Source of the DNA: JBLHKT01 sp043101615
GTDB lineage: Bacteria > Planctomycetota > Phycisphaerae > Phycisphaerales > UBA1924
Direction of reading: 5' to 3'
Length of the DNA: 9,523 nucleotides
Assembly: GCA_043101615.1 (NCBI GenBank)
Contig: JBICID010000129.1
Coordinates: 1 to 9,523 of the forward strand
Shown: positions 1-5,593 of the stretch, one piece after another
Position numbering within the stretch: position 1 is the first letter of the stretch
How the letters are laid out: the number at the start of each line of letters is the position of its first letter
The notes under the pieces: generated by a model
Seen by the model: the letters and a program-made list of their open reading frames with translations, nothing else
Told to the model about the DNA's origin: nothing
Database searches by the model: none
Made by a program: the position numbers and the translations under genes

Positions 1-281
1 ATGGAAGCGGACCATCACCTGCGGATAAAAAACCCGGCACGCAGCGAAGAGCCGCGTACCGAGTCTCGTGGGGGTCTGTCAGAGCTCGAAGGCGAGCGGG
101 GAGCGATGTGAAGCGTGCTGGAGTGGGTTGCCATCCCGACCGAGCGGCCGGACACTCTCGATTCGCAGAGCTGCGCGCGAGGTTCCCGCGCCCGCCCAAA
201 AAAAGTAGTTCGATCCGAACGAAATCCCCCCCGGGATTCCCGCCCCGCCGGTCCGGATCACCCGCCCCCGTGCTCACTCGG
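1..281. other. Non-coding left edge, downstream of the UDG gene
   Basis: I see no convincing gene here. A plus-strand frame open from the first base stops at 109-111 after 36 codons and has no recognisable motif; it could be the tail of a gene outside the window, but nothing supports that. A 60-codon minus-strand frame from a GTG at 261 has unconvincing composition and no good ribosome binding site. On the minus strand there are two T-runs: seven T at 204-198 behind a short stem (listed as a terminator), and six T at 32-27 behind a weak 4-bp stem (35-38 with 51-54). The stretch therefore reads as the 3' flank of the leftward UDG transcript. Confidence 0.5.
198..220 (-). terminator. Weak intrinsic terminator after the UDG gene
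   Basis: On the minus strand a 5-bp stem, GTTCG/CGAAC, with loop GAT (220-208) is followed after three bases (TAC) by seven T (204-198). It lies about 60 bp past the UDG stop codon and has the right order for a rho-independent terminator of the leftward transcript. The stem is short and only moderately GC-rich, so efficiency is doubtful. Confidence 0.4.
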
Positions 282-1190
282 TCAGGAGACGCCCGACCCC
301 AGCCGGTCCATGACCTTCTGGAGATCGCTCCAGACCTTCTTGCGGTTCTCCGGCGTGTAGCTCCGTAACAGATACGCCGGGTGGTAGGTGGGCATGACCG
401 GGATCGGGTCGCCGGTCCACGCCAGTTCGAACCCCCCGAAGATGCCCGTGCCCGAGCCGGAGGGGAACTCGCGGAACGAGCCGCGCATGGAACGCATGGG
501 CTCCGAGGTGCCCAGCAGCAGGCGGCTGGCGGGCAGGCCCAGCGTGACGATGACCTCGGGTCGCACCACGCGTATCTGGTCGAACAGGTAGGGCGCGCAC
601 AGCGCGGCCTCCTCGACCGTGGGCGTCTGGTTGTTCGGCGGGCGGGTCTTGAGGACGTTGCAGATGTAGACGCTCTCGCGGCTGAGCCCCATCGCGACGA
701 TCATCTTCTCGAGCAGCACGCCGCTGCGCCCGACGAAGGGGCGGCCCTCGCGGTCCTCCTGCTCGCCCGGCGCCTCGCCGACGAACATCAGGCGTGCGCA
801 CGGGTCGCCCTCGCCGAAGACGATGGAGTGGTGATCGGTCTCGAAGTGCTGGTGCGGGGCGTCGGCCTCGTAGCGGTCCCGGATCTCGTCGAGCAGGGCC
901 TGGGCCGCCTGCTGCGAGGGCTTCTTGTCCGGCAGCGCGATCGGTGTGTACGCCCCGGGCCTTGGCTGAGTTTTTCCGGGGGGGGCTTTCGCGGGCTTGG
1001 TCTCGACCTGCGCGCAGGGCTCGGACGGGCCGCCGGTGCTCGCGGGTGCTGGCTCGGGCTCGGGGTGTGCCGGCTCACCCGGGACGAACTCGAAGCCGTT
1101 GCCGAGCGGGACGAAGTCCACGCCCAGCAGTCGCGAGGTGTGCGCGTGCTGGCGGATCAGCCGGACCGCTCTGGCGTCGAGGGCGGGCAC
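282..1190 (-). CDS. Family-4-like uracil-DNA glycosylase, Fe-S ligands mostly lost
   Basis: 302 residues. Base-excision repair enzyme that removes uracil from DNA. The catalytic domain (about residues 123-302) shows family 4/5 UDG signatures: GEAPGEQED at 138-146, PFVGRSG at 151-157, YICNVLKTRPPNNQ at 175-188, and a C-terminal HPAYLLR at 270-276 (the HP catalytic motif). In known family 4 enzymes four cysteines hold a 4Fe-4S cluster: a CxxC upstream of the VFGEG motif, the Cys of KCRPP, and a Cys about 16 residues later. Here the CxxC is absent, KCRPP reads KTRPP (Thr182), and only Cys198 remains; Cys131 and Cys177 sit at other places. Residues 36-95 form a Pro/Ala-rich linker after an N-terminal helix (about 1-35) ending in LLGVDFVPLG. 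The GTG start at 1190-1188 is chosen because it lies 2 nt past the upstream stop and no other start keeps this N-terminus. Probably translationally coupled to the 119-residue gene upstream. Confidence 0.88.
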   Translation of the reverse strand: MPALDARAVRLIRQHAHTSRLLGVDFVPLGNGFEFVPGEPAHPEPEPAPASTGGPSEPCAQVETKPAKAPPGKTQPRPGAYTPIALPDKKPSQQAAQALLDEIRDRYEADAPHQHFETDHHSIVFGEGDPCARLMFVGEAPGEQEDREGRPFVGRSGVLLEKMIVAMGLSRESVYICNVLKTRPPNNQTPTVEEAALCAPYLFDQIRVVRPEVIVTLGLPASRLLLGTSEPMRSMRGSFREFPSGSGTGIFGGFELAWTGDPIPVMPTYHPAYLLRSYTPENRKKVWSDLQKVMDRLGSGVS

Positions 1191-1192
1191 GC

Positions 1193-1552
1193 TCAGCCGC
1201 CGCTGGTCGGGTCGTCGCCCTCGCCGGCGGCCGGGTCGGTGGCCGGTTCGGTGGCGTCGTCGAGCGTGTCCCGGGCGGTCTCGCCCGCGTCTTGGGCGGC
1301 CTCGGTCGCGTTGTTGGCGGCGTCCTGGGCCGCCTCGGACGCGCTGTCGGCGCCCTGCTGGTACTCGCCCTGCTCGCGTGGGCCGCTGGTGGTGGTCTGG
1401 CCGTCGTGGGCGCCCGGCTCGACCGTGCCCGGGCCGGAGACCAGCTCGGGCAGCACCGCGCCGCACAGCCCGCCGACCACCAGGCCCAGGATCAGGCCGG
1501 GCAGGAAGGCCCGGGTGAAGGAACTCGACTCTTGCGGTGCGCTGTCTGCCAT
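1193..1552 (-). CDS. Small membrane-anchored protein with Ala-rich 11-mer repeats
   Basis: 119 residues; I do not recognise a named family. One predicted transmembrane helix at about residues 15-38 (AFLPGLILGLVVGGLCGAVL) follows a short polar N-terminus. A disordered Gly/Gln stretch comes next, then an acidic, Ala-rich region at 70-105. That region contains an 11-residue repeat, SEAAQDAANNA (72-82) and TEAAQDAGETA (83-93), with a degenerate third copy (94-104). Such 11-mers resemble the amphipathic repeats of LEA group 3 and YtxH-like proteins, so a stress or envelope role is possible but is inference. The ATG at 1552 has a GAGG Shine-Dalgarno 9 nt upstream and a TACACT -10-like box about 45 nt before that. 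The UDG gene follows after 2 nt, so the two form an operon. Confidence 0.72.
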   Translation of the reverse strand: MADSAPQESSSFTRAFLPGLILGLVVGGLCGAVLPELVSGPGTVEPGAHDGQTTTSGPREQGEYQQGADSASEAAQDAANNATEAAQDAGETARDTLDDATEPATDPAAGEGDDPTSGG

Positions 1553-1603
1553 GGGAACAAGCCTCGCTGTAGGGGTCCGGCGCGGCCCGGCCGCGTCCGT
1601 CCA

Positions 1604-1609
1604 AGTGTA
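1604..1609 (-). promoter_or_regulatory. Candidate -10 box for the 119-aa/UDG operon
   Basis: The minus strand reads CGCTACACTTGG here. TACACT matches the sigma-70 -10 consensus at four of six positions and is identical to the -10 proposed for the epimerase gene. Transcription would start near 1597, leaving a leader of about 45 nt with a GAGG ribosome binding site before the ATG at 1552. The sequence 17 nt upstream (GCTCGG) is a poor -35, so the call rests mainly on position and on the shared hexamer. Confidence 0.35.
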
Positions 1610-1642
1610 GCGAGCCCGCCCCGGGGCCGAGCCGCCCGTGCG

Positions 1643-1861
1643 TTAAACCCCGCGTCCGCGTCGTCGCATCTCGGCGGCCCAGCGCCCGAAGTCCAGGGCC
1701 GCGTGCGCCATGGCGCGGCGTCCGCGCGGCGCCCCGCGTCCGAAGGCCGTGTCCCAGCGCCACGCCAGGTACCGGTTCCGGCGCCACGCCCTCGTCTCGA
1801 CAAGCAGGAGCGCCAGCGTCAGCAGGGCCCCGGGCCACCAGAACACGCTTCGCCAGTTCAT
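1643..1861 (-). CDS. 72-residue membrane protein, overlaps the epimerase stop
   Basis: 72 residues, family not recognised. The N-terminus MNWRSVFWWPGALLTLALLL contains a hydrophobic helix (about residues 6-22) followed by an Arg- and Trp-rich basic stretch (RAWRRNRYLAWRWD), which by the positive-inside rule would place the C-terminus in the cytoplasm. The C-terminal half is Arg/Ala-rich with a short amphipathic segment. The ATG (1861-1859) overlaps the epimerase stop as ATGA, a classic arrangement for translational coupling, and there is no room for a promoter. It is therefore expressed with the epimerase. Function is unknown; a membrane anchor or small accessory protein of polysaccharide synthesis is only a guess from the neighbour. 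Confidence 0.6.
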   Translation of the reverse strand: MNWRSVFWWPGALLTLALLLVETRAWRRNRYLAWRWDTAFGRGAPRGRRAMAHAALDFGRWAAEMRRRGRGV

Positions 1862-2883
1862 CGCGACCCTCCGAGGTTGTTCACCGCCCCGCCCCGGGCC
1901 CACTCGACCGTCTCGGCCAGGCCCTCGTCGAAGCCGGTGACGGGAGCGTAGCCGATCAGTTCGCCGGCACGTGACAGGTCCGCCAGCGAGTGACGCACGT
2001 CGCCGGCCCGGGAGTCCGCGTGCACTGGCTCGAGCCCCTCGGCGTCCATCATGGAGGCCAGGCGCCGGACCAGCTGGTTGATGCTGACCCGCACGCCCAG
2101 GCCGACGTTCATCGCCTCGCCCGTGAGCGGGGTCGTGCTCGAGGCCGCGAGCAGGTTGGCCAGCACCGCGTTGGCGACCGGGGTGAAGTCTCGGGTCTGC
2201 TCCCCGTCGCCGTGGATGACCGGGGACTGCCCCTTTCCCAGTTTCTCGAGCACCGCTGGGATGACCGCGGCGTAGGCGCTGCCGGCGGGCTGTCGCGGGC
2301 CGAACACGTTGAAGTACCGCAGGCAGGCGGTGGAGAGCCCGTAGCAGCGCGACCAGACGCGGCAGAGCTCCTCGCCGGCCAGCTTGCTCGCGGCGTAGGG
2401 CGAGACCGGGTCGGCGGGCATGGATTCGACCTTGGGCAATGTCTCGGACTCGCCGTACGCGCTGGAGGAGGCCGAGTAGACCACGCGCCGGACGCCGAAG
2501 GCCCGGGCGGCCTCGAGCACGCGCAGCGTGCCGGTGGCGTTGACGGCCCACGAACGGGCCGGGTCCTCGATGGAGCGTGGGACCGAGCCGATCGCGGCGA
2601 GGTGGAAGACGGCGTCCGAGCCGCGCACGGCCTCGGCGAGCCCCTGGGGGTCGAGGATGGAGGCCCGGACGAAGCGGAGGCGTTCGGGGTCGAGGTCGAT
2701 CAGCGAGCAGACGTGCTCGCTGGAGGAACTGGAGCAATCGTCGATGACGCGGACGGCGGCGCCGAGCGAGTGCAGGGCGTCGCAGAGGTGGCCGCCGATG
2801 AAGCCGCAGCCGCCGGTGACGCAGACGGTCTTGGCGTCGAAAGCGGGTCGGAGGCGGTCGACTGTTTCCTTTGGGAGGCGCAC
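1858..2883 (-). CDS. UDP-N-acetylhexosamine 4-epimerase (WbpP-like, extended SDR)
   Basis: 341 residues, the normal length for the family. NAD-dependent extended short-chain dehydrogenase/reductase that interconverts sugar nucleotides. The Rossmann motif TGGCGFIG lies at 23-30, an acidic pair (Asp48-Asp49) ends beta-2, catalytic Ser lies in the SASSS stretch (137-141), and YAASK (163-167) supplies Tyr and Lys. AAIGSVPRSIEDP (96-108), SPYAASK, RYFNVFGPRQ (189-198), AYAAVIP (203-209) and HGDGEQTRDF (224-233) closely resemble WbpP, the UDP-GlcNAc/UDP-GalNAc 4-epimerase of O-antigen synthesis, more than classical GalE. Substrate choice (GlcNAc or its uronic acid) cannot be fixed from sequence alone. 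The only usable start is the GTG at 2883; it has no Shine-Dalgarno and sits 6 nt past a -10-like box, which suggests a leaderless mRNA. The 72-residue gene overlaps the stop by 4 nt. Confidence 0.9.
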   Translation of the reverse strand: MRLPKETVDRLRPAFDAKTVCVTGGCGFIGGHLCDALHSLGAAVRVIDDCSSSSSEHVCSLIDLDPERLRFVRASILDPQGLAEAVRGSDAVFHLAAIGSVPRSIEDPARSWAVNATGTLRVLEAARAFGVRRVVYSASSSAYGESETLPKVESMPADPVSPYAASKLAGEELCRVWSRCYGLSTACLRYFNVFGPRQPAGSAYAAVIPAVLEKLGKGQSPVIHGDGEQTRDFTPVANAVLANLLAASSTTPLTGEAMNVGLGVRVSINQLVRRLASMMDAEGLEPVHADSRAGDVRHSLADLSRAGELIGYAPVTGFDEGLAETVEWARGGAVNNLGGSR

Positions 2884-2889
2884 GGGGGG

Positions 2890-2917
2890 AGTGTAGGGGA
2901 TGACGCCATCGCGTCAG
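2890..2917 (-). promoter_or_regulatory. Candidate promoter giving a leaderless epimerase mRNA
   Basis: Minus strand: CTGACG (2917-2912, four of six to TTGACA), a 16-nt spacer, then TACACT (2895-2890, four of six to TATAAT). Six C follow and then the GTG start codon at 2883, so transcription about 7 nt after the -10 would begin at or next to the start codon. No purine-rich ribosome binding site exists in the C-rich gap, which fits leaderless translation. A perfect 6-bp inverted repeat covers the -35 and spacer. Confidence 0.45.
2901..2916. repeat. Perfect inverted repeat overlapping the epimerase promoter
   Basis: TGACGC (2901-2906) and GCGTCA (2911-2916) are exact reverse complements separated by four bases (CATC). 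The palindrome overlaps the proposed -35 box and the spacer of the epimerase promoter, the position expected of a repressor operator. It could also be a chance palindrome in GC-rich DNA. It is not followed by a T-run on either strand, so a terminator is unlikely. Confidence 0.45.
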
Positions 2918-2998
2918 CGTGGAATCCGAGTCGGGCGCACCGGGTCTCATACTTCCGCAGGATCGCATGCGCGAAAGTGGTTGCCTCGGTCTCGGACC

Positions 2999-5359
2999 TC
3001 AGCAGCCGGCGAGGAACGCCGCGACGAACGCGCCGATATCACCGTTGTCGAGAATCTCATCCCCGTTGAAATCGGCCGCGAGATCGTTCGCCAGGAAGAG
3101 CTGCACGAAGGTGCCGATGTCTCCGTTGTCGAGCACGCCGTCCCCGTTCACGTCGGCCTCGCACCCAGACTCGCACGGACTCGCGAAATGGACCGTGACG
3201 AACCCGCCGTCCTGAGCTGTTACCACGTCGGTGCTGCCATCGGAGTTGAGGTCGCCAGTGACAATCGCGCGCGTGCCTCGCCCGTCGGTGTAGTCCTCGC
3301 GTGCGGCCATGGAGCCCGAACCGTTGTTGTAGAGCACGGTGTAACCGTTGATCGCGTTGGACGCGGTGAGTACATCCGGGTCCCCGTCGCCATCGATGTC
3401 GGCGACCCAGACGTCTTGTGGAGACGGGGCGACCTCCCATTCGCCCCCCCCGCCGAGCCCTCCCGCCCCGTCGTTGAGCAGCACGGTGACGCTGCCAAAG
3501 GCGGTATCGAAGTCGTTGTTCGCAGTGATCACGTCCAGGTCGCCGTCCGCGTCCAGGTCGGCGAGGGCAATGTCGTACGGCGAACTGGAAAGCCCGACGG
3601 GAACTCCCGCGGAGAACGAGGCGCTCCCGTTGTTGAAGTACACCGTGACGTTGTTGGAAGTCCGGCCGGGGACGACGAGGTCGGTGTCTCCGTCTCCGTC
3701 GAGGTCGCCCGCCGCGGACGCCAGCGGAGACCCGGAGACCGCGATGTCGACGGGCGAGCCGAAGGCACCTACGCCGCTGTTGAGTATGAAGCTGACAGAG
3801 GCGCCCCGCGTGGCGATCACGTCGCGCGAGCCGTCGCCGTCGAGGTCGGCCAGCAACGGTGCTCGCGGCGACGACCCGATGGGATAGGCGACCGGCGCAC
3901 CAAAGCCGCCGGAGCCGTTGTTCAGGAAAACACTCGCCGAGGCGCTCGACAGGTTAACGGTCACCAGATCAGCGTCGCCGTCTCCGTTCACGTCCCCGGT
4001 CGTGACGTACGGGATGCTCCCCGCCGTGAAGGTTGTGGCGGGTGCGAGCGTTCCGTCGCCCGTGTTCATCATGGTCGCCACGTTCGGCCCGGTGCTGGAG
4101 AGGCGTGAGACCGCCAGGTCCAGGTCGCCGTCGCCATCGAGATCGGCCGCCGAGATCGACAGCGGGTTCGCGAGCGGCTGGTAATCGTCCCGGTCCCGAG
4201 CGAACCCGTCCGGAGTGTTGAGTCGCACGGAGTAGCCCGTGTTGAACACATCGTTCGCCATGCCCAGGTCTTGCAGGCCGTCGGCGTTGAGATCGCTCAC
4301 GGCGAGTGCGCCCGCCCCGCCTGCCTCGAACCACTGCCGCGCCGCGAACGTCTGATCGCCGTTGTTCAGTGAGTAGCTGATCGTGCGAACCCCGCTGTTG
4401 GGTGTCAGGACGTCGAGGAACCCGTCCTGATTCAGGTCGATCACGACCACGTCGGTCGGATCGTCCCCGGCGTTGAAGGTGGTGCTGACGGCGTACCCGC
4501 CCGAGCCGTCGTTCCAGTACACCCGAACGCGGTCGCCGCTCTGGTAGGGCACGAGCATCTCGGGGTCCGAGTCGTTGTCGAGATCGGCGAGGAGCACGGC
4601 GCTGGGCCGCGCCGCCCCCACGGGGTAGTCCACGACGGGGGCGAAGGACCCCGTGCCCGTGTTCAGAAGCACGCTCGCGGCGTTGCTGAACTCGCGAGAG
4701 AACACGAGGTCGGTGTCGCCGTCGCCGTCCACATCACCCGCGTCGAGACCCGTGGCACCGAACCCGATGACCGTGTTGGACCGCGACCCGAACGCGCCGG
4801 ATCCGTCGTTGAACCAGACCGAGCAGAACAGCTCCTCGTACATCGCCGCCACCAGATCGAGGTCGGTATCGTTGTCCAGGTCGGCCAGCACCACGGACCG
4901 CGGATCGATCCCGGCGGGCAGCTCGGTGCGGGCGCCGAACGTGCCGTCGCCGTTGTTCCTGCGGATGCTGACCGAGTTGCTGGTCCCCCCGGGCTCGCAC
5001 TCGGGGTCCTCGGGGTCGCACTCGTCGAAGGAATACCCGCTCGCACAGACCATGTCCAGGTCGCCGTCACCGTCGATGTCGCCGAGCGTGACCGCCTGGC
5101 AGACGAAACCCATGTCGTAGTCGGTCCGGGCGCCGAACGTCCCGTCACCCGTGCCGAGGTGGACACCGACACCGATCCCCTGGTCGGCGACAACCATGTC
5201 GGGCACGCCGTCGTCGTTCACGTCCGCGAACACGATGTCGCTCGGGATGTCGGCACCATCGGTGTAGATCCGGTCGGTGTAGAGCGGGCCGCACGTGCTC
5301 TGGGCGAGCGTGGGAGCGGCGTGCACACAGAAGAGTGCGATCGTGGCAACGGCTCTCAT
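2999..5359 (-). CDS. Secreted FG-GAP/VCBS repeat protein with GC-type dockerin
   Basis: 786 residues. Extracellular or surface protein of unknown partner. A signal peptide (residues 1 to about 19, cleavage after TLA) is followed by 14 Ca-binding FG-GAP/VCBS motifs of form DxxxDGxxD, starting near residues 46, 94, 160, 209, 259, 308, 356, 406, 456, 505, 552, 601, 654 and 703, mostly 47-50 apart. Fourteen blades suggest two seven-bladed beta-propellers, as in integrin-alpha-like folds. An acidic, Cys-containing insert (Cys105, Cys114, Cys121) lengthens the gap between motifs 2 and 3. After CESGC (729-733) comes a dockerin-like pair of EF-hand loops, DVNGDGVLDNGD (736-747) and DFNGDEILDNGD (763-774), and the chain ends FLAGC. 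In loop two the usual Gly at position 6 is Glu. The ATG at 5359 has GAGG 4 nt upstream within a GA-rich run. No catalytic motif is visible; adhesion or ligand binding is inferred. Confidence 0.9.
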   Translation of the reverse strand: MRAVATIALFCVHAAPTLAQSTCGPLYTDRIYTDGADIPSDIVFADVNDDGVPDMVVADQGIGVGVHLGTGDGTFGARTDYDMGFVCQAVTLGDIDGDGDLDMVCASGYSFDECDPEDPECEPGGTSNSVSIRRNNGDGTFGARTELPAGIDPRSVVLADLDNDTDLDLVAAMYEELFCSVWFNDGSGAFGSRSNTVIGFGATGLDAGDVDGDGDTDLVFSREFSNAASVLLNTGTGSFAPVVDYPVGAARPSAVLLADLDNDSDPEMLVPYQSGDRVRVYWNDGSGGYAVSTTFNAGDDPTDVVVIDLNQDGFLDVLTPNSGVRTISYSLNNGDQTFAARQWFEAGGAGALAVSDLNADGLQDLGMANDVFNTGYSVRLNTPDGFARDRDDYQPLANPLSISAADLDGDGDLDLAVSRLSSTGPNVATMMNTGDGTLAPATTFTAGSIPYVTTGDVNGDGDADLVTVNLSSASASVFLNNGSGGFGAPVAYPIGSSPRAPLLADLDGDGSRDVIATRGASVSFILNSGVGAFGSPVDIAVSGSPLASAAGDLDGDGDTDLVVPGRTSNNVTVYFNNGSASFSAGVPVGLSSSPYDIALADLDADGDLDVITANNDFDTAFGSVTVLLNDGAGGLGGGGEWEVAPSPQDVWVADIDGDGDPDVLTASNAINGYTVLYNNGSGSMAAREDYTDGRGTRAIVTGDLNSDGSTDVVTAQDGGFVTVHFASPCESGCEADVNGDGVLDNGDIGTFVQLFLANDLAADFNGDEILDNGDIGAFVAAFLAGC

Positions 5360-5368
5360 GATTCCTCT

Positions 5369-5434
5369 CTCTCCGCGGAGCGGGACGTGTCTCTCAGCGA
5401 AGCGGGACGTGTCTCTCCGCGGAGCGGTACGTGA
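5369..5434. repeat. Three 22-bp tandem repeats in the VCBS gene leader
   Basis: Units run 5369-5390, 5391-5412 and 5413-5434. Units 1 and 3 carry the perfect 10-bp palindrome CTCCGCGGAG; unit 2 has two changes there (CTCAGCGAAG). Each unit also holds CGGGACGTG (unit 3: CGGTACGTG). By hand, units 2 and 3 each differ from unit 1 at two positions. The array ends next to the ribosome binding site of the VCBS gene (5364-5367), so it lies in the leader or promoter. A further CGGGACATG at 5446-5454 nearly continues the 22-bp spacing. Confidence 0.85.
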
Positions 5435-5443
5435 CGGGGTCCG

Positions 5444-5483
5444 ATCGGGACATGATCGGGGTCCGCATCCGGAGCATATCCGG
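5444..5483. repeat. Four ATCSGG motifs at 11-12 bp spacing
   Basis: ATCGGG at 5444 and 5455, then ATCCGG at 5467 and 5478, are spaced 11, 12 and 11 bp, about one DNA turn. The stretch also repeats GGGGTCCG at 5436 and 5458, exactly 22 bp apart, the same period as the adjacent tandem array. It overlaps the proposed -10 of the VCBS gene promoter. This looks like a degenerate extension of the tandem repeats or an array of protein-binding sites on one DNA face. Confidence 0.6.
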
Positions 5484-5502
5484 CACGTGCTCAGGGCCGC
5501 AA
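5473..5502 (-). promoter_or_regulatory. Tentative promoter of the VCBS-dockerin gene
   Basis: Minus strand: TTGCGG (5502-5497), an 18-nt spacer containing the palindrome GCACGTGC (5483-5490), then TATGCT (5478-5473, four of six to TATAAT). Transcription would start near 5466 and give a leader of about 107 nt holding the 22-bp repeats. The -35 matches only three of six positions, so this is a weak call. Confidence 0.3.
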
Positions 5503-5541
5503 GAGGAAAGTGTGACCCGCCACAAAGAATCTGCTCACTCC

Positions 5542-5573
5542 GGGCGCTCGCCTCGCTCGGGTGGTGAGCGCCC
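5542..5573 (-). terminator. Terminator-like hairpin after the metallopeptidase gene
   Basis: GGGCGCTC (5542-5549) pairs perfectly with GAGCGCCC (5566-5573) around a 16-nt loop, beginning 21 bp past the stop codon of the metallopeptidase. An alternative stem, GCTCAC (5533-5538) with GTGAGC (5563-5568), competes with it. No good T-run follows on the minus strand (only ATTCTTTG about 15 nt later), so it may be a weak terminator or an mRNA 3'-end stabiliser. Confidence 0.45.
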
Positions 5574-5593
5574 CGCGATCGGAGCCCGGACCC

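Noticed and set aside
198..230. tRNA T-arm-like sequence GTTCGATCCGAAC
   Set aside because: No matching acceptor, D or anticodon arms around it; better explained as a short stem before a T-run on the minus strand.
79..261. A 60-codon minus-strand frame downstream of the UDG
   Set aside because: GTG start without a clear ribosome binding site, no motif, and it runs through the terminator-like stem and T-run.
1191..1838. Upstream extension of the UDG frame to a start at 1838
   Set aside because: The extra residues are Arg/Gly/Pro-rich and overlap the 119-residue gene in another frame; the GTG at 1190 fits the operon spacing and the conserved-looking N-terminus.
381..1951. Long plus-strand frames antisense to the UDG, 119-aa and 72-aa genes
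   Set aside because: Arg/Ala/Gly-rich shadows without motifs. The minus strand carries recognisable UDG motifs and coherent starts.
1862..2968. Upstream extension of the 72-residue frame through the epimerase gene
   Set aside because: The extension is an Arg/Pro-rich shadow of the epimerase; the ATG at 1861 with the ATGA overlap is far more plausible.
2900..4108. A plus-strand open frame of about 400 codons antisense to the VCBS gene
   Set aside because: Its repetitive VEV/GRG composition is the reverse image of the FG-GAP repeats; no independent start signal or domain.
5369..5483. CRISPR array
   Set aside because: The 22-bp units are contiguous without unique spacers and there are no cas genes, so they are tandem repeats and not CRISPR.
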